The notes under the pieces are model-generated. The model did no database searches and had not been told where the DNA came from. It was given only the letters and a program-made list of their open reading frames with translations. Shown piece by piece: positions 33,497-41,392 of a stretch of 64,000 bases of DNA. Every line of letters starts with the position of its first letter. The stretch's first letter is position 1. The stretch is from CAWINH01 sp963837425. Its GTDB lineage: Bacteria > Chloroflexota > Limnocylindria > QHBO01. The position numbers and the translations under genes are program-made. Location of the stretch: the NCBI GenBank assembly GCA_963837425.1, contig CAWINH010000002.1, positions 124,001-188,000 of the forward strand, given 5' to 3'.

Positions 33497-33634
33497 GCGT
33501 GCGCGCAGCGCACGCATCGGCCATCGGGAGGGCTCCTGGAACTGCCCGAGATGACGCCCCTGGTGCACATTCAGGCCTTCCGGGGCCCGATTCGGGTGCT
33601 TCGGTGTCCGATGTGCACACCTGGCGCACATCGG
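33497..33634. repeat. Two-hairpin dispersed repeat, copy at 33.5 kb
   Basis: The left hairpin is GCGTGCGC-GCA-GCGCACGC (33497-33515) and the right hairpin is CCGATGTGC-(9)-GCACATCGG (33608-33634), both perfect stems. It lies between convergent genes. The near-identical copy at 37675 keeps both stems while the loops differ. Confidence 0.72.
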
Positions 33635-33684
33635 GACGCGCGGGGAGAGCACCGGGAGTCCGTGGGGATACAGGGAGCGGAGCC

Positions 33685-34570
33685 TCAGCTCCCGCCGATC
33701 AGCGCGTCGAGGATCTGGTCCATGGAGTCGACGATCAGCGACAGGTGACCGTGGTCGTCATGGAGGTGGGGGCAGGCGCCGCCAACGTGGGCCGCCAGCC
33801 ACTCGCCGTGGGCGTACGGGACCATCCGGTCGTGCGCGCCCTGCCAGATGTGGACCGGCCCCGGGATGCTCCCCAGCTCGAAGCCCCACGGCCGAACGAA
33901 CGCCATGTCGTCGTCGAACCAGCCCCAGTAACCCTCACGCATGGCCTCGCGGAAGAGCTCGGCGAGCCACTCCGCGTAGTCGTCGCGGATCGACGCGCGG
34001 TCGACCTCATCGGCGAGGTCGCCGAGCGAATCCGCCACCTGCGACGCGGTGAGGTTGCGGAATGCCGGCCAGGCCGCCTCCATGAATGGCACGAGCGCAT
34101 CGGGCCCGTCGAGGGCGTGCCCGAACTCCTCGATGTTCTCGGCCCCCATCCCCGCCATGAAGTCGATCCCCTCTGCCGGGTAGGGCGCGACGCTCGCGAT
34201 CAGCGCAGTGCCGAGCGTCCGATCGGGCATGAGGGCGGCGGTGGCGAGCGCGTGCGGCCCACCGCCAGACCAGCCCATGACCCAGGCCTTGTCCACGCCG
34301 ATGGAGTCGAGCACCGTCCGGGCGTCCTCGACGACGTCGGCCACCGTCCGCCCGGGGCGCCGGGTGCTGCCCCCGTACCCGGCTCGCGTGAAGCTCACGT
34401 ATCGAAGCCCGCGCTCCGCGAGCTGCTCCACCAGGCGTGGGTAGGGGAGCCCCGCGCCGGGCGTGCCGAGATGGAAGAGGAGCGGGGTGGCCGCCTGGCG
34501 GCCCGGCCTGCCAGACGTCGAGCCGGCGACCGTCCGGGGTCTGGAACGGAGTCGAACGGTCGGTTCTCAT
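33685..34570 (-). pseudogene. Alpha/beta-hydrolase, one frameshift
   Basis: Start MRTDRSTPFQTPDGRRLDVW; then after a frame change near 34490 come ATPLLFHLGTPGAGLPYPRL, FTRAGYGGS, and the nucleophile elbow MGWSGGGPHALA (catalytic Ser). Near the C-terminus are WQGAHDRMVPY (Asp) and DDHGHLSL (His). All three catalytic residues are present. The two frames join across a GGCGGCC run, so a one-base indel is likely. It starts 11 bases after the ECF sigma factor stop, suggesting co-transcription. Confidence 0.75.
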
Positions 34571-34580
34571 GTGCGCCATG

Positions 34581-35372
34581 CTACGTCGCCCCGGAGCGGA
34601 GCCGGGCCATGATGCGCGCCCCGATCTCGTTCTCCACCACACTGTTCGGGTCGCGGAGTTCGCCCATTGCGGCCTGGATCCCAACCAGGCTGGCGTACAG
34701 GGGTGGACATGTCGGGCAGCGGGCGAGGTGCGCTTCGACCGCAGCCTTCGGCTCGGGCGCCAGCTCGCCGTCGAGGTACGACGAGACGAGGCGGCGGGCG
34801 CGCCAACAACGCATGGGCTGCGCGAGCGAGGCGCGGCGCCGGGCATCATCGGCCGCGAGGGCGTGGACCAGCATCATTCGCCCGCGGCGGATTCGTTGCT
34901 TCGCGGCCGGCAGGCCAATGCGCATCGCGTGCGCCACCTCGGTGCCGGTCCAGTCCAGCGCGTCGTGGAGCACGACGGCCACTCGGTAGATGACCGGCAG
35001 TCGGACGAGCGCGTCCTCCAGCTCGTCGCGGAGCTCGGCGCGCTCCACCACGCGCTCGGGGTCCACGGTGAAGTCATCATCGCGCCAGTCCGCCTCCACG
35101 GTGGCGAAGTCGAGGAGCGGCGGCGGGTTGCGGCGAGATCGGTCCACCACCCGGTTGACGAGCATCCGGCGCAGCCAGCCGCGCAGTGCGGCCGGGTCGC
35201 GGAGCTGTCCGCGTCGTCGCCATGCGGCGACCACCGTCTCCTGGACGAGGTCCTCTGCCTCTGCCTCGTCGCGGACCAGCCGTGCGGCCAGACGGACCAG
35301 CCACGGCGCCTCGATGGCGAGGTGCGCCGCGAACTGGTCCGACTCCCGGAGATCGGCCTGCGCACGCGTCAT
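34581..35372 (-). CDS. ECF sigma factor with fused zinc anti-sigma domain
   Basis: Residues ~15-80 are sigma region 2 (EAEDLVQETVVAAWRRRGQL…LRGWLRRMLVNRVVD), and ~115-165 are region 4 (LEDALVRLPVIYRVAVVLHD, then a GTEVAHAMRIGLPAAKQRI helix-turn-helix). Residues ~185-225 form a ZAS-type anti-sigma segment with HLARCPTC (His215, Cys219, Cys222), the HxxxCxxC zinc motif. Sigma and anti-sigma are usually separate genes; here they are one 263-residue chain, which would allow intramolecular, redox-sensitive control. The likely regulon includes the downstream hydrolase. Confidence 0.85.
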   Translation of the reverse strand: MTRAQADLRESDQFAAHLAIEAPWLVRLAARLVRDEAEAEDLVQETVVAAWRRRGQLRDPAALRGWLRRMLVNRVVDRSRRNPPPLLDFATVEADWRDDDFTVDPERVVERAELRDELEDALVRLPVIYRVAVVLHDALDWTGTEVAHAMRIGLPAAKQRIRRGRMMLVHALAADDARRRASLAQPMRCWRARRLVSSYLDGELAPEPKAAVEAHLARCPTCPPLYASLVGIQAAMGELRDPNSVVENEIGARIMARLRSGAT

Positions 35373-35405
35373 GCGTGCATGATGGCCCGCCCGGGGTGCG
35401 CCGGC

Positions 35406-35618
35406 CTAGTGGCGAACGGGTCGGGTGCTGAGCCGCAGGACGGCATACAGGGGACAGATGCCGACCGCCCCGGTGACGCCGGCGATAACGGCGACCGCGA
35501 CGCTGGCCCACAAGAGTGGCGCGCCCGGGATGCCCGCGGCGGCCAGGCCGATGAGTCCGGCGGCCAGCAGGATCCGCACGATCCGATCGATGGTTCCAAC
35601 GTTCTGAGTGAGCTGCAT
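35406..35618 (-). CDS. DUF2892 (YgaP-like) membrane protein
   Basis: 70 residues: MQLTQNVGTIDRIVRILLAA is the DUF2892 signature start, two membrane helices follow, with GICPLYAVLRLSTR at the end (GxCPxY is conserved). These proteins often accompany rhodanese or sulfur-trafficking genes; none is nearby. It ends 33 bases after (upstream of) the sigma factor gene on the same strand. Confidence 0.85.
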   Translation of the reverse strand: MQLTQNVGTIDRIVRILLAAGLIGLAAAGIPGAPLLWASVAVAVIAGVTGAVGICPLYAVLRLSTRPVRH

Positions 35619-36095
35619 GAGTGGGTTCCTCGATATGTGTCCGCTCGGCGCTTCGTGGCGCCGGTCGCGTGGTTCTTCCACACTCATGGACGAGATCTGC
35701 GCGCGAATGGATACCAGGCCACCTCGAGGAGTGCGCGATGGAGGTCGCTGGCTGAAGCCTCGGGGTGTGCGCCCAGCGAGCGCATCGGCCATTCGGGAGC
35801 CGATTCCGATGCTTCGGTGTCCGATGTGCACACCCCGCGCACACCGCAGGGGCTGATGCCCCCGCACCTCCCGAACGAGGCTTACTTCTCAGCCCGTGGT
35901 TCTTCCGGGGGCTCCATGGGGCCGATGTCCGGTGCAACCCCGCGTAATTCTCAGCTGGCGGGTGGTGCGTCGCTCGGCCAGGTGCTTGGCTGCGTTGCTT
36001 GCAGCAGGTGAGAGGTATCGCCAATCGCCGGACGTGTGACTCGCCCAACACGGTTCCGCAGTTCGGCCGCAGGGCAAAAGGGGTAGCGTCCCCGC
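35619..36095. other. 477-bp intergenic region with one repeat copy
   Basis: No convincing gene. It holds the promoter of the DUF2892 gene, a partial two-hairpin repeat (35764-35850) and the leader of the PaaK-like gene. The stretch GGCAAAAGGGGTAGC directly before the ATG at 36096 is the likely ribosome-binding region. Confidence 0.5.
35764..35850. repeat. Two-hairpin dispersed repeat, shortened copy
   Basis: GTGCGCCCAGCGAGCGCATC and CCGATGTGCACACCCCGCGC are the two conserved blocks; the middle of the element is shorter than in the copies at 33.5 and 37.7 kb and the second stem is imperfect (CGCACACCG). Confidence 0.6.
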
Positions 36096-37649
36096 ATGCG
36101 CAGCGCCCAACGCACCCGACGGCTTCCCGGCCCGGTCTCGATGTGGGGCCTCGAGGTTGGGCTGCGGGCGATCAGCCGCCGATACGGCGCCCTCCAGTGG
36201 TTCCTCGAGGTCATGCCGCCGGGTCCCGCGGATCGCTTTTCGGCGGCACGCGCCCTCCGCGCGGCGCGCAACGCGGCGCGCGACGTGCCCGCCTATCGGG
36301 ACTTCCTGCGCGGGGCCGGCGTCGACCCTGACCGGATCCGCTCCCTGGCGGAGCTCCCCGAAACGGACAAGACGGCGTACATCGACCGTTACCCGCTCGC
36401 CGAGCGCTGCGTGGGCGGGCGACTCCCCCTGCTCGGCACGACGATCGACGAGAGCTCCGGCTCGACCGGGACGCCCTACAACTGGGCGCGCAGCGCGGAG
36501 GAGCGGCGCCACGTGCGACGGATGGTCGCCTTCTTCGCCCGCTACACGTTCGGCGACGCGCCGCTCGTCGTCCTCAACACGTTCTCGATGGGCGCCTGGG
36601 CGACCGGCATGACGACCGCCGCCGCGCTCGAGCAGCGCGGCCTGGTGAAGGCCACCGGGCCGGACATCGACAAGGTGCTGAGCACCATGACCGAGCTGGG
36701 GCCCGGCTATCGCTACCTGCTCGTGGGCTACCCGCCCTTCCTCAAGGTGATCGTGGACGAGGCCGAGAGGCGGGGGATGGACTGGTCCGCGTACCACGTC
36801 GACGCCCTGCTCGGTGGCGAGGGCAACTCGGAGGCGCTGCGGGACTACCTGCTGCGGCGGTTCGCATCGGTCTATTCCGGTTATGGCGTGACCGATGTCG
36901 AGATTGGCCTGGCCGCCGAGACGCCGATCTCCATCGCCCTCCGACGGCTGGCTCGCGAGCGTCCGGACGTTGCCGAGGCGCTCTTCGGTGAGGCGGATCG
37001 GAGCCCGATGGTGTTCCAGTTCAACCCGTTCTTCCACCACATCGAGGTGAACGAGCGCCGCGAGCTGCTCTTCACCGTGGCCCGCCACGCGACCCTCTCG
37101 CCGAAGATCCGCTACAACCCGCACGACGAGGGTGGCGTCCTGCGCGACGACGAGCTGCGGGAGCGGCTCGAGTCGGTGGGCGTCCGGCTGGAGGACGTGA
37201 ACCCGCCCGGCGCGCGGCGCCTGATCCGGATGCCGTACCTCTACGTCTTCGGGCGGAAGGATTCGACCGTCTCGGTCATGGGCGCCAACATCTACCCCGA
37301 GGACATCGACGCCGCGATCTACGGCGAGCCGGAGGTCGCGCAGCGGATCCTCAGCTACCAGCTCTCGGTCGTCGAGGCGCAGCCCGGCGAGACGCGGCCG
37401 CACGTCGCCATCCAGCTGCTCCGCGACGATCCCGACGACGCGTTCCGCGACCGGCTGGCGACGCTGCTGACGGAGAGCCTGCGGACGATGAACCGCGACT
37501 ATCGCGAGGCGATTGGCGAGTACCCCGCCCTCCTGCCGTTCATCGTTGAGCTGCACCGGCGCGGCGAGGGGCCGTTCGCCGGCAGCGAGAAGCGGATCAA
37601 GTTCCGATACATCGCCGCCGAGCCCGCCAGGCCAACGGATCGGCCCTGA
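36096..37649 (+). CDS. Phenylacetate-CoA ligase-like (PaaK/F390 synthetase) adenylate-forming enzyme
   Basis: 517 residues with the AMP-binding P-loop ESSGSTGTPYNW (119-130) and the downstream core block YSGYGVTDVEIGLAAETP. A C-terminal SVMGANIYPEDIDAAIYGEP is the hinge and C-domain of PaaK-type enzymes, which bind a carboxylic acid, form an acyl-AMP and pass it to CoA or another acceptor. A Lys-rich C-terminal IKFRYI segment is present. Substrate not determinable. It stands alone, followed by a repeat and a reductase gene. Confidence 0.8.
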   Translation: MRSAQRTRRLPGPVSMWGLEVGLRAISRRYGALQWFLEVMPPGPADRFSAARALRAARNAARDVPAYRDFLRGAGVDPDRIRSLAELPETDKTAYIDRYPLAERCVGGRLPLLGTTIDESSGSTGTPYNWARSAEERRHVRRMVAFFARYTFGDAPLVVLNTFSMGAWATGMTTAAALEQRGLVKATGPDIDKVLSTMTELGPGYRYLLVGYPPFLKVIVDEAERRGMDWSAYHVDALLGGEGNSEALRDYLLRRFASVYSGYGVTDVEIGLAAETPISIALRRLARERPDVAEALFGEADRSPMVFQFNPFFHHIEVNERRELLFTVARHATLSPKIRYNPHDEGGVLRDDELRERLESVGVRLEDVNPPGARRLIRMPYLYVFGRKDSTVSVMGANIYPEDIDAAIYGEPEVAQRILSYQLSVVEAQPGETRPHVAIQLLRDDPDDAFRDRLATLLTESLRTMNRDYREAIGEYPALLPFIVELHRRGEGPFAGSEKRIKFRYIAAEPARPTDRP

Positions 37650-37674
37650 CTTCGGCCGTGACTTCGGCCCTGGC

Positions 37675-37809
37675 GCGTGCGCCGGGCGCACGCATCGGCG
37701 ATCGGGAGGGCTCCGAACTGCCCAGGTGACGCCCCCGGTGCACATTCAGGCCTTTCCTGGGCCGTTTCCGAGGCTTCGGTGTCCGATGTGCACGCCTCGC
37801 GCACATCGG
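37675..37809. repeat. Two-hairpin dispersed repeat, copy in the leader of the reductase gene
   Basis: Left hairpin GCGTGCGC-CGG-GCGCACGC (37675-37693), right hairpin CCGATGTGC-(9)-GCACATCGG (37783-37809). It ends 14 bases before the ATG of the DHFR-like gene, so if transcribed it would form the 5' leader of that mRNA. Stems identical to the 33.5-kb copy, loops different. Confidence 0.72.
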
Positions 37810-37822
37810 GCATGCTGATGGC

Positions 37823-38389
37823 ATGGGCAACGTTCTCTGGCACATCACGATGTCGCTCGACGGGTTCATTGCCGGCCGCGACGACGCGATGGACTGGATC
37901 TTCAAGTATCCCGGTCCGAACCCGGACGTCGACAACGTGCTCGCCAATCTCGGCGCGATCCTCGCCGGACGGCGCAGCTACGAGGTCGGCCGCAAGCCCG
38001 GTCAGTCGCCGGCGGCGAGCCGTCCGTACGGCGGCGCGTGGGACGGACCGGTCTTCGTCCTCACCCATGAGATCCCGGATGAGCCGGATCCCAGTGTCCA
38101 GTTCCTGACCGGCGACATCCGCTCGGCGGTCGCGACCGCGCAGGAGGCGGCAGGCGACCGAACGGTCGTGCTGTTCGGGGCGACCGTGGCCCGCAACTGC
38201 CTCGAGGCGGGGCTCGTGGACGAGGTCCTCGTCCACGTGGCGCCGGTGCTGCTGGGGGCCGGCGTCCGCCTGTTCGAGGCGGAGCTTGCGGCCCCGATCG
38301 AGCTGCAGGCCGCCGGGGTGCTGCGTGTCGGGCAGCTCACGAACCTGCGCTTCCGGGTCAAGCGCCCGACCGCGCCACCCTCAGGCTGA
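37823..38389 (+). CDS. Dihydrofolate reductase-like (RibD C-terminal) protein
   Basis: 188 residues: HITMSLDGFIAGRDDAMDW, GAILAGRRSYEVG, GPVFVLTHE, and FGATVARNCLEAGLVDEV form the RibD_C/DHFR-like reductase fold that binds NADPH. These YyaP/YwjB-like enzymes are mostly of unknown substrate. Its 3' end overlaps the convergent cyclase gene by 32 bases. Confidence 0.85.
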   Translation: MGNVLWHITMSLDGFIAGRDDAMDWIFKYPGPNPDVDNVLANLGAILAGRRSYEVGRKPGQSPAASRPYGGAWDGPVFVLTHEIPDEPDPSVQFLTGDIRSAVATAQEAAGDRTVVLFGATVARNCLEAGLVDEVLVHVAPVLLGAGVRLFEAELAAPIELQAAGVLRVGQLTNLRFRVKRPTAPPSG

Positions 38390-39170
38390 CGACCTCGGTC
38401 GCCTCCGACTTCCCCTTCAGCTCGAGCGCGCGCCGCTCGAGGGTGGGCTCCAGGCCGGCGGCCTCCGCGGCCGCGACCGAGACGATCACCTCCCCGGCCT
38501 CCGCCGCCGAGGCGAGCCGGGCGGTGGTGTTCACGATGTCGCCGACCGCGGTGATCTCGACGTGGTCGGCGTCGCCGATGGCACCCACCCATGCCCTTCC
38601 GTGATGAACCCCGGCACCCACCGGCACCCACGGCCCGCCGGCATCGGCGTGGCCGGTGGCTCGCAGCACCTCCTGGGCGGCGCGGATGGCCCGGGCCGAG
38701 TACCGCTCGCCGGCGATCAGCGGGAAGAAGCTGGCGACGAGCTCGTCGCCCACGAACTTGTCGACGAGGCCGTCCTGCTCGAAGACGACGGCCGAGGCCG
38801 CGGCGTAGAAGCGGTTGAGGAGGACGTGGAACTCGCCGGGCGCCATCCCCTCCGCGAGGGTCGTCGAGCCCCGGATATCGGCGAACAGGAAGGTCGCTTC
38901 GATCTCCGCCCCGCCCCGGTGCTTGATCATGAAGTCGGAGCACGTCGTGCACATGTGCGGATTCGCGTTCGACTGCCGCTTGCCGATGAGACGCATGAGC
39001 GGAGCGCCGGCCCCGTGGAACGGCGCCGCACACAGCCGGCACCGTGGCCCGGCCGGGATGTGACGGAGGACGTTCCTGATCCGCTTTTCCTGCTCGTAGC
39101 CGTGCGTCAGGAATTCCCGCCAGAACGCTTCGCTGGCCTCTCCGGCGACCGGTGGTCGGTCATGGGTCAT
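38358..39170 (-). CDS. Class III adenylate/guanylate cyclase with N-terminal zinc motif
   Basis: Converts ATP or GTP to the cyclic nucleotide. Residues ~40-80 have CRLC (44, 47) and CTTC (74, 77), a likely zinc ribbon in an adenylate-cyclase-associated domain. The catalytic domain follows: FLFADIRGSTTLAEG (metal Asp98), DKFVGDELVASF (second metal Asp) and GDIVNTTARLAS (transition-state Asn/Arg). Soluble, no membrane helix. One of three cyclase genes in the window. Confidence 0.85.
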   Translation of the reverse strand: MTHDRPPVAGEASEAFWREFLTHGYEQEKRIRNVLRHIPAGPRCRLCAAPFHGAGAPLMRLIGKRQSNANPHMCTTCSDFMIKHRGGAEIEATFLFADIRGSTTLAEGMAPGEFHVLLNRFYAAASAVVFEQDGLVDKFVGDELVASFFPLIAGERYSARAIRAAQEVLRATGHADAGGPWVPVGAGVHHGRAWVGAIGDADHVEITAVGDIVNTTARLASAAEAGEVIVSVAAAEAAGLEPTLERRALELKGKSEATEVVSLRVARSGA

Positions 39171-39835
39171 GCGCCCATTGTCCCAGCGCGGAGAAAGCCC
39201 CGGACACGACGAAGGGACCTGGAGGGTTCCTCACGCGGAACCACAGATCCCAGTCGGGTCGCCCATCGGGTCTGGGGCCGAAGCCCCGGATCAAACGAAC
39301 GCCCCTCAGTCGTCGCGTCCGGCCTGCGGTCCGATGCGACGGGGCTCACGCTAAGCAACGACGAGCTCGCCGGATAGGTGCCTGCCAGACTGGCTTCAGC
39401 GACCCCTCGTTTGCAGGGCCGCCCGGCGGTTGCCACGCCGCCGAACCGAAACCGTGGGCCAGCCCGATCGGTGGGGACGCCACCGTGGGTGACGTCTGCC
39501 GGTCCCGACCGTTGCCTCCACCTCGCTGACCCTTCTCTCCGTAACGATCCCGGCCGGACTGCCGGGTGGGCTTTTGACCCTCCCGCGCCCCACCGGGGGA
39601 GACAGTGTGCCAACGACGCTTTGGGACGGGAGCTTATCCCCGCCTCCCACGCAACCAGCGCCCGGCGAAGGCTCAAAGGGCGGGCGACGATGTCGCGCGG
39701 CCCTCGAAACCTCCCCTGTTGCCCGGCCCCTCCTGCAACCAAAGTCCGGTGAGAACGAGCAACGTCGAGTGTAGGTCGCGGCCGGCTCGCGGGTCAATGA
39801 AATTTCGCAAATGAGGTGCCATATCATCGGGGAAG
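39171..39835. other. 665-bp non-coding region, possibly a structured RNA
   Basis: No credible coding frame. It is GC-rich with many potential stems: for example GGGGC-TTCG-GCCCC on the minus strand (39274-39287, UUCG-type loop) and paired blocks in 39400-39770. I compared it by eye with RNase P, tmRNA, SRP, 6S and cobalamin riboswitch signatures and none fits. An AT-rich patch near 39800-39827 with TATCAT (39822) is the likely promoter of the LCP gene. Confidence 0.4.
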
Positions 39836-41242
39836 ATGGCTGACCGCCTCCGTCACTCGGCCGCCGTGGCCTCACTCCTCTCGTTCGTCCTGCCCGGGCT
39901 GGGGCAGGTCGCCTCCGGCGCGGTGCGCCGCGGGCTGCTGCTCGCCATCCCGGCGGTCGTGCTCGTCGTCGCCGCGGCCGCGCTGTGGATCTTCGACCGT
40001 CACCTGTACGTCGAGATCGGGCTCACGCCGAGCCTGCTCATTGGGCTCGTGGTGCTCAGCCTCGCCATCTTCGCGTACCGGACATGGGCGATCGTCGACG
40101 CCTACCTCGTCAGCCGTCGCCGGGCGGGTGGGAGCCGGTCATGGGCGCGCCGGATCGCATCGGTCTCGGTGCTCGTGGCGCTGCTGGCGGTGACGACCTA
40201 CACCCACGGCTGGGTCGCCTACCTGGGCCTGAGCGCGAACGCCACGCTGACCGCGGTCTTTTCCCCGTCCGGGCCGATCGGGGCCGACGTGGCTACCGCC
40301 AGCCCAACGCCGAGCCAGCTCCCGCCCAGAGCGACGCCAGAGCCGACGCCGATTCCAACTCCGAGCCCCACCCCGGTCCCCGACTGGGCCGCCGATGGCC
40401 GGCTCAACGTGCTGCTCATCGGGTCCGACGCAGGGCCCGGGCGCTGGAGCATGCGCGCCGACGCGATCATCCTCGTCTCGGTCGACATCGGGACCGGCCG
40501 GGTCGCGGCCTTCTCGGTGCCGCGCTACACGCGCGGGGTGCCGTTGCCGGAGCCGGCGGCATCGGCCTTTGCCTGCGGCTGCCTGATGGACGATTACTTC
40601 AACGCGCTCTACGTGTACGCCAACCAGCACCCCGACCTCTTCCCCGGCGACGATGCCACCCGCGGGCTGACGGCGCTCTCCGGGGCTGCCGAAGCGTTCT
40701 TCGGCGTTCACCTCGACGGGATGGTGGTGGCCGACCTGAACGGCTTCGTGAAGCTCGTGGACGCGATCGGCGGGATCGACATCAATGCCCCGACCTCGGT
40801 GTACGACGCGAACTACCCGAACCCGACCGGGGGCGACGTCGAGATCTACTTCAAGGCCGGCCCGCAGCACCTCGACGGCTGGCACGCCCTCGCGTACGCG
40901 AGGACCCGCCACCAGGACGGCGACGTGGGACGCATGGGACGCCAGCAGCTCGTGGTGGCGGCGCTGCGGCAGAAGGTCTCGTGCGACCTGCTCGGCAAGC
41001 TGCCGGCGTTGCTCGCCGCCGCCCGCGACTCGCTGTGGACGAACCTGCCGCTCGGCGACGTCCCCGACATGCTCCGCCTGGACCTGGGGCCGGTCGAGAG
41101 CCACGTCGAGTTCGACACGTACAACGTCACGCTCAACCCCGCCATGGTGCAGCGGGTGCAGGCCGACGTGGCCGGCGCCTTCGACGGGGCTCCCCCCGCC
41201 CGCCCGTCCTCCGCACCGGGCTCGTCAACGTCCGGCTGCTAG
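39836..41242 (+). CDS. LCP (LytR-Cps2A-Psr) family cell-envelope protein
   Basis: Three N-terminal membrane helices (~31-53, 64-85, 107-130), a Pro/Thr-rich linker (SPTPS…PTPIPTPSPTPVP), then the LCP domain from ~189: RLNVLLIGSDAGPGRWSMRA (pyrophosphate-binding Asp/Arg), VDAIGGIDINAP, and GWHALAYARTRHQDGDVGRM (Arg-rich catalytic block). LCP enzymes attach undecaprenyl-linked glycopolymers to the cell wall. The three-helix anchor is longer than the usual single helix. Start ATG after GGGGAAG. Confidence 0.88.
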   Translation: MADRLRHSAAVASLLSFVLPGLGQVASGAVRRGLLLAIPAVVLVVAAAALWIFDRHLYVEIGLTPSLLIGLVVLSLAIFAYRTWAIVDAYLVSRRRAGGSRSWARRIASVSVLVALLAVTTYTHGWVAYLGLSANATLTAVFSPSGPIGADVATASPTPSQLPPRATPEPTPIPTPSPTPVPDWAADGRLNVLLIGSDAGPGRWSMRADAIILVSVDIGTGRVAAFSVPRYTRGVPLPEPAASAFACGCLMDDYFNALYVYANQHPDLFPGDDATRGLTALSGAAEAFFGVHLDGMVVADLNGFVKLVDAIGGIDINAPTSVYDANYPNPTGGDVEIYFKAGPQHLDGWHALAYARTRHQDGDVGRMGRQQLVVAALRQKVSCDLLGKLPALLAAARDSLWTNLPLGDVPDMLRLDLGPVESHVEFDTYNVTLNPAMVQRVQADVAGAFDGAPPARPSSAPGSSTSGC

Positions 41243-41392
41243 GGCCTGCCCGCCCGACGCGGAGTCCATCGAGCGTGGGTGGCCGCGTCCGCCGCGTGAC
41301 GTTCGCGCAAGAGGGCCGGGCGGCCCTGTTCGCCCGGCGCAAAGGCGGCTAGGGTTGTCGGGGTTGACAGCTTTCGGTCCTGGAGGGACGGC

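Noticed and set aside
35889..37745. Long minus-strand open frame (618 codons)
   Set aside because: Antisense to the PaaK-like gene, no domain signatures; shadow frame.
39330..39380. A tmRNA tag-like reading ending SNDELAG stop
   Set aside because: No TTCGAC D-arm, no T-arm GTTCRA and no 3' acceptor sequence pairing with a 5' end were found on either side.
39735..39775. GTCCGGTGAGAAC resembles part of a cobalamin riboswitch
   Set aside because: The GCCACTG-type B12 box and the other conserved blocks are missing.
41364..41369. TTGACA as a -35 of the bactofilin-like gene
   Set aside because: No plausible -10 at 15-19 bases; the region downstream is all G/C.
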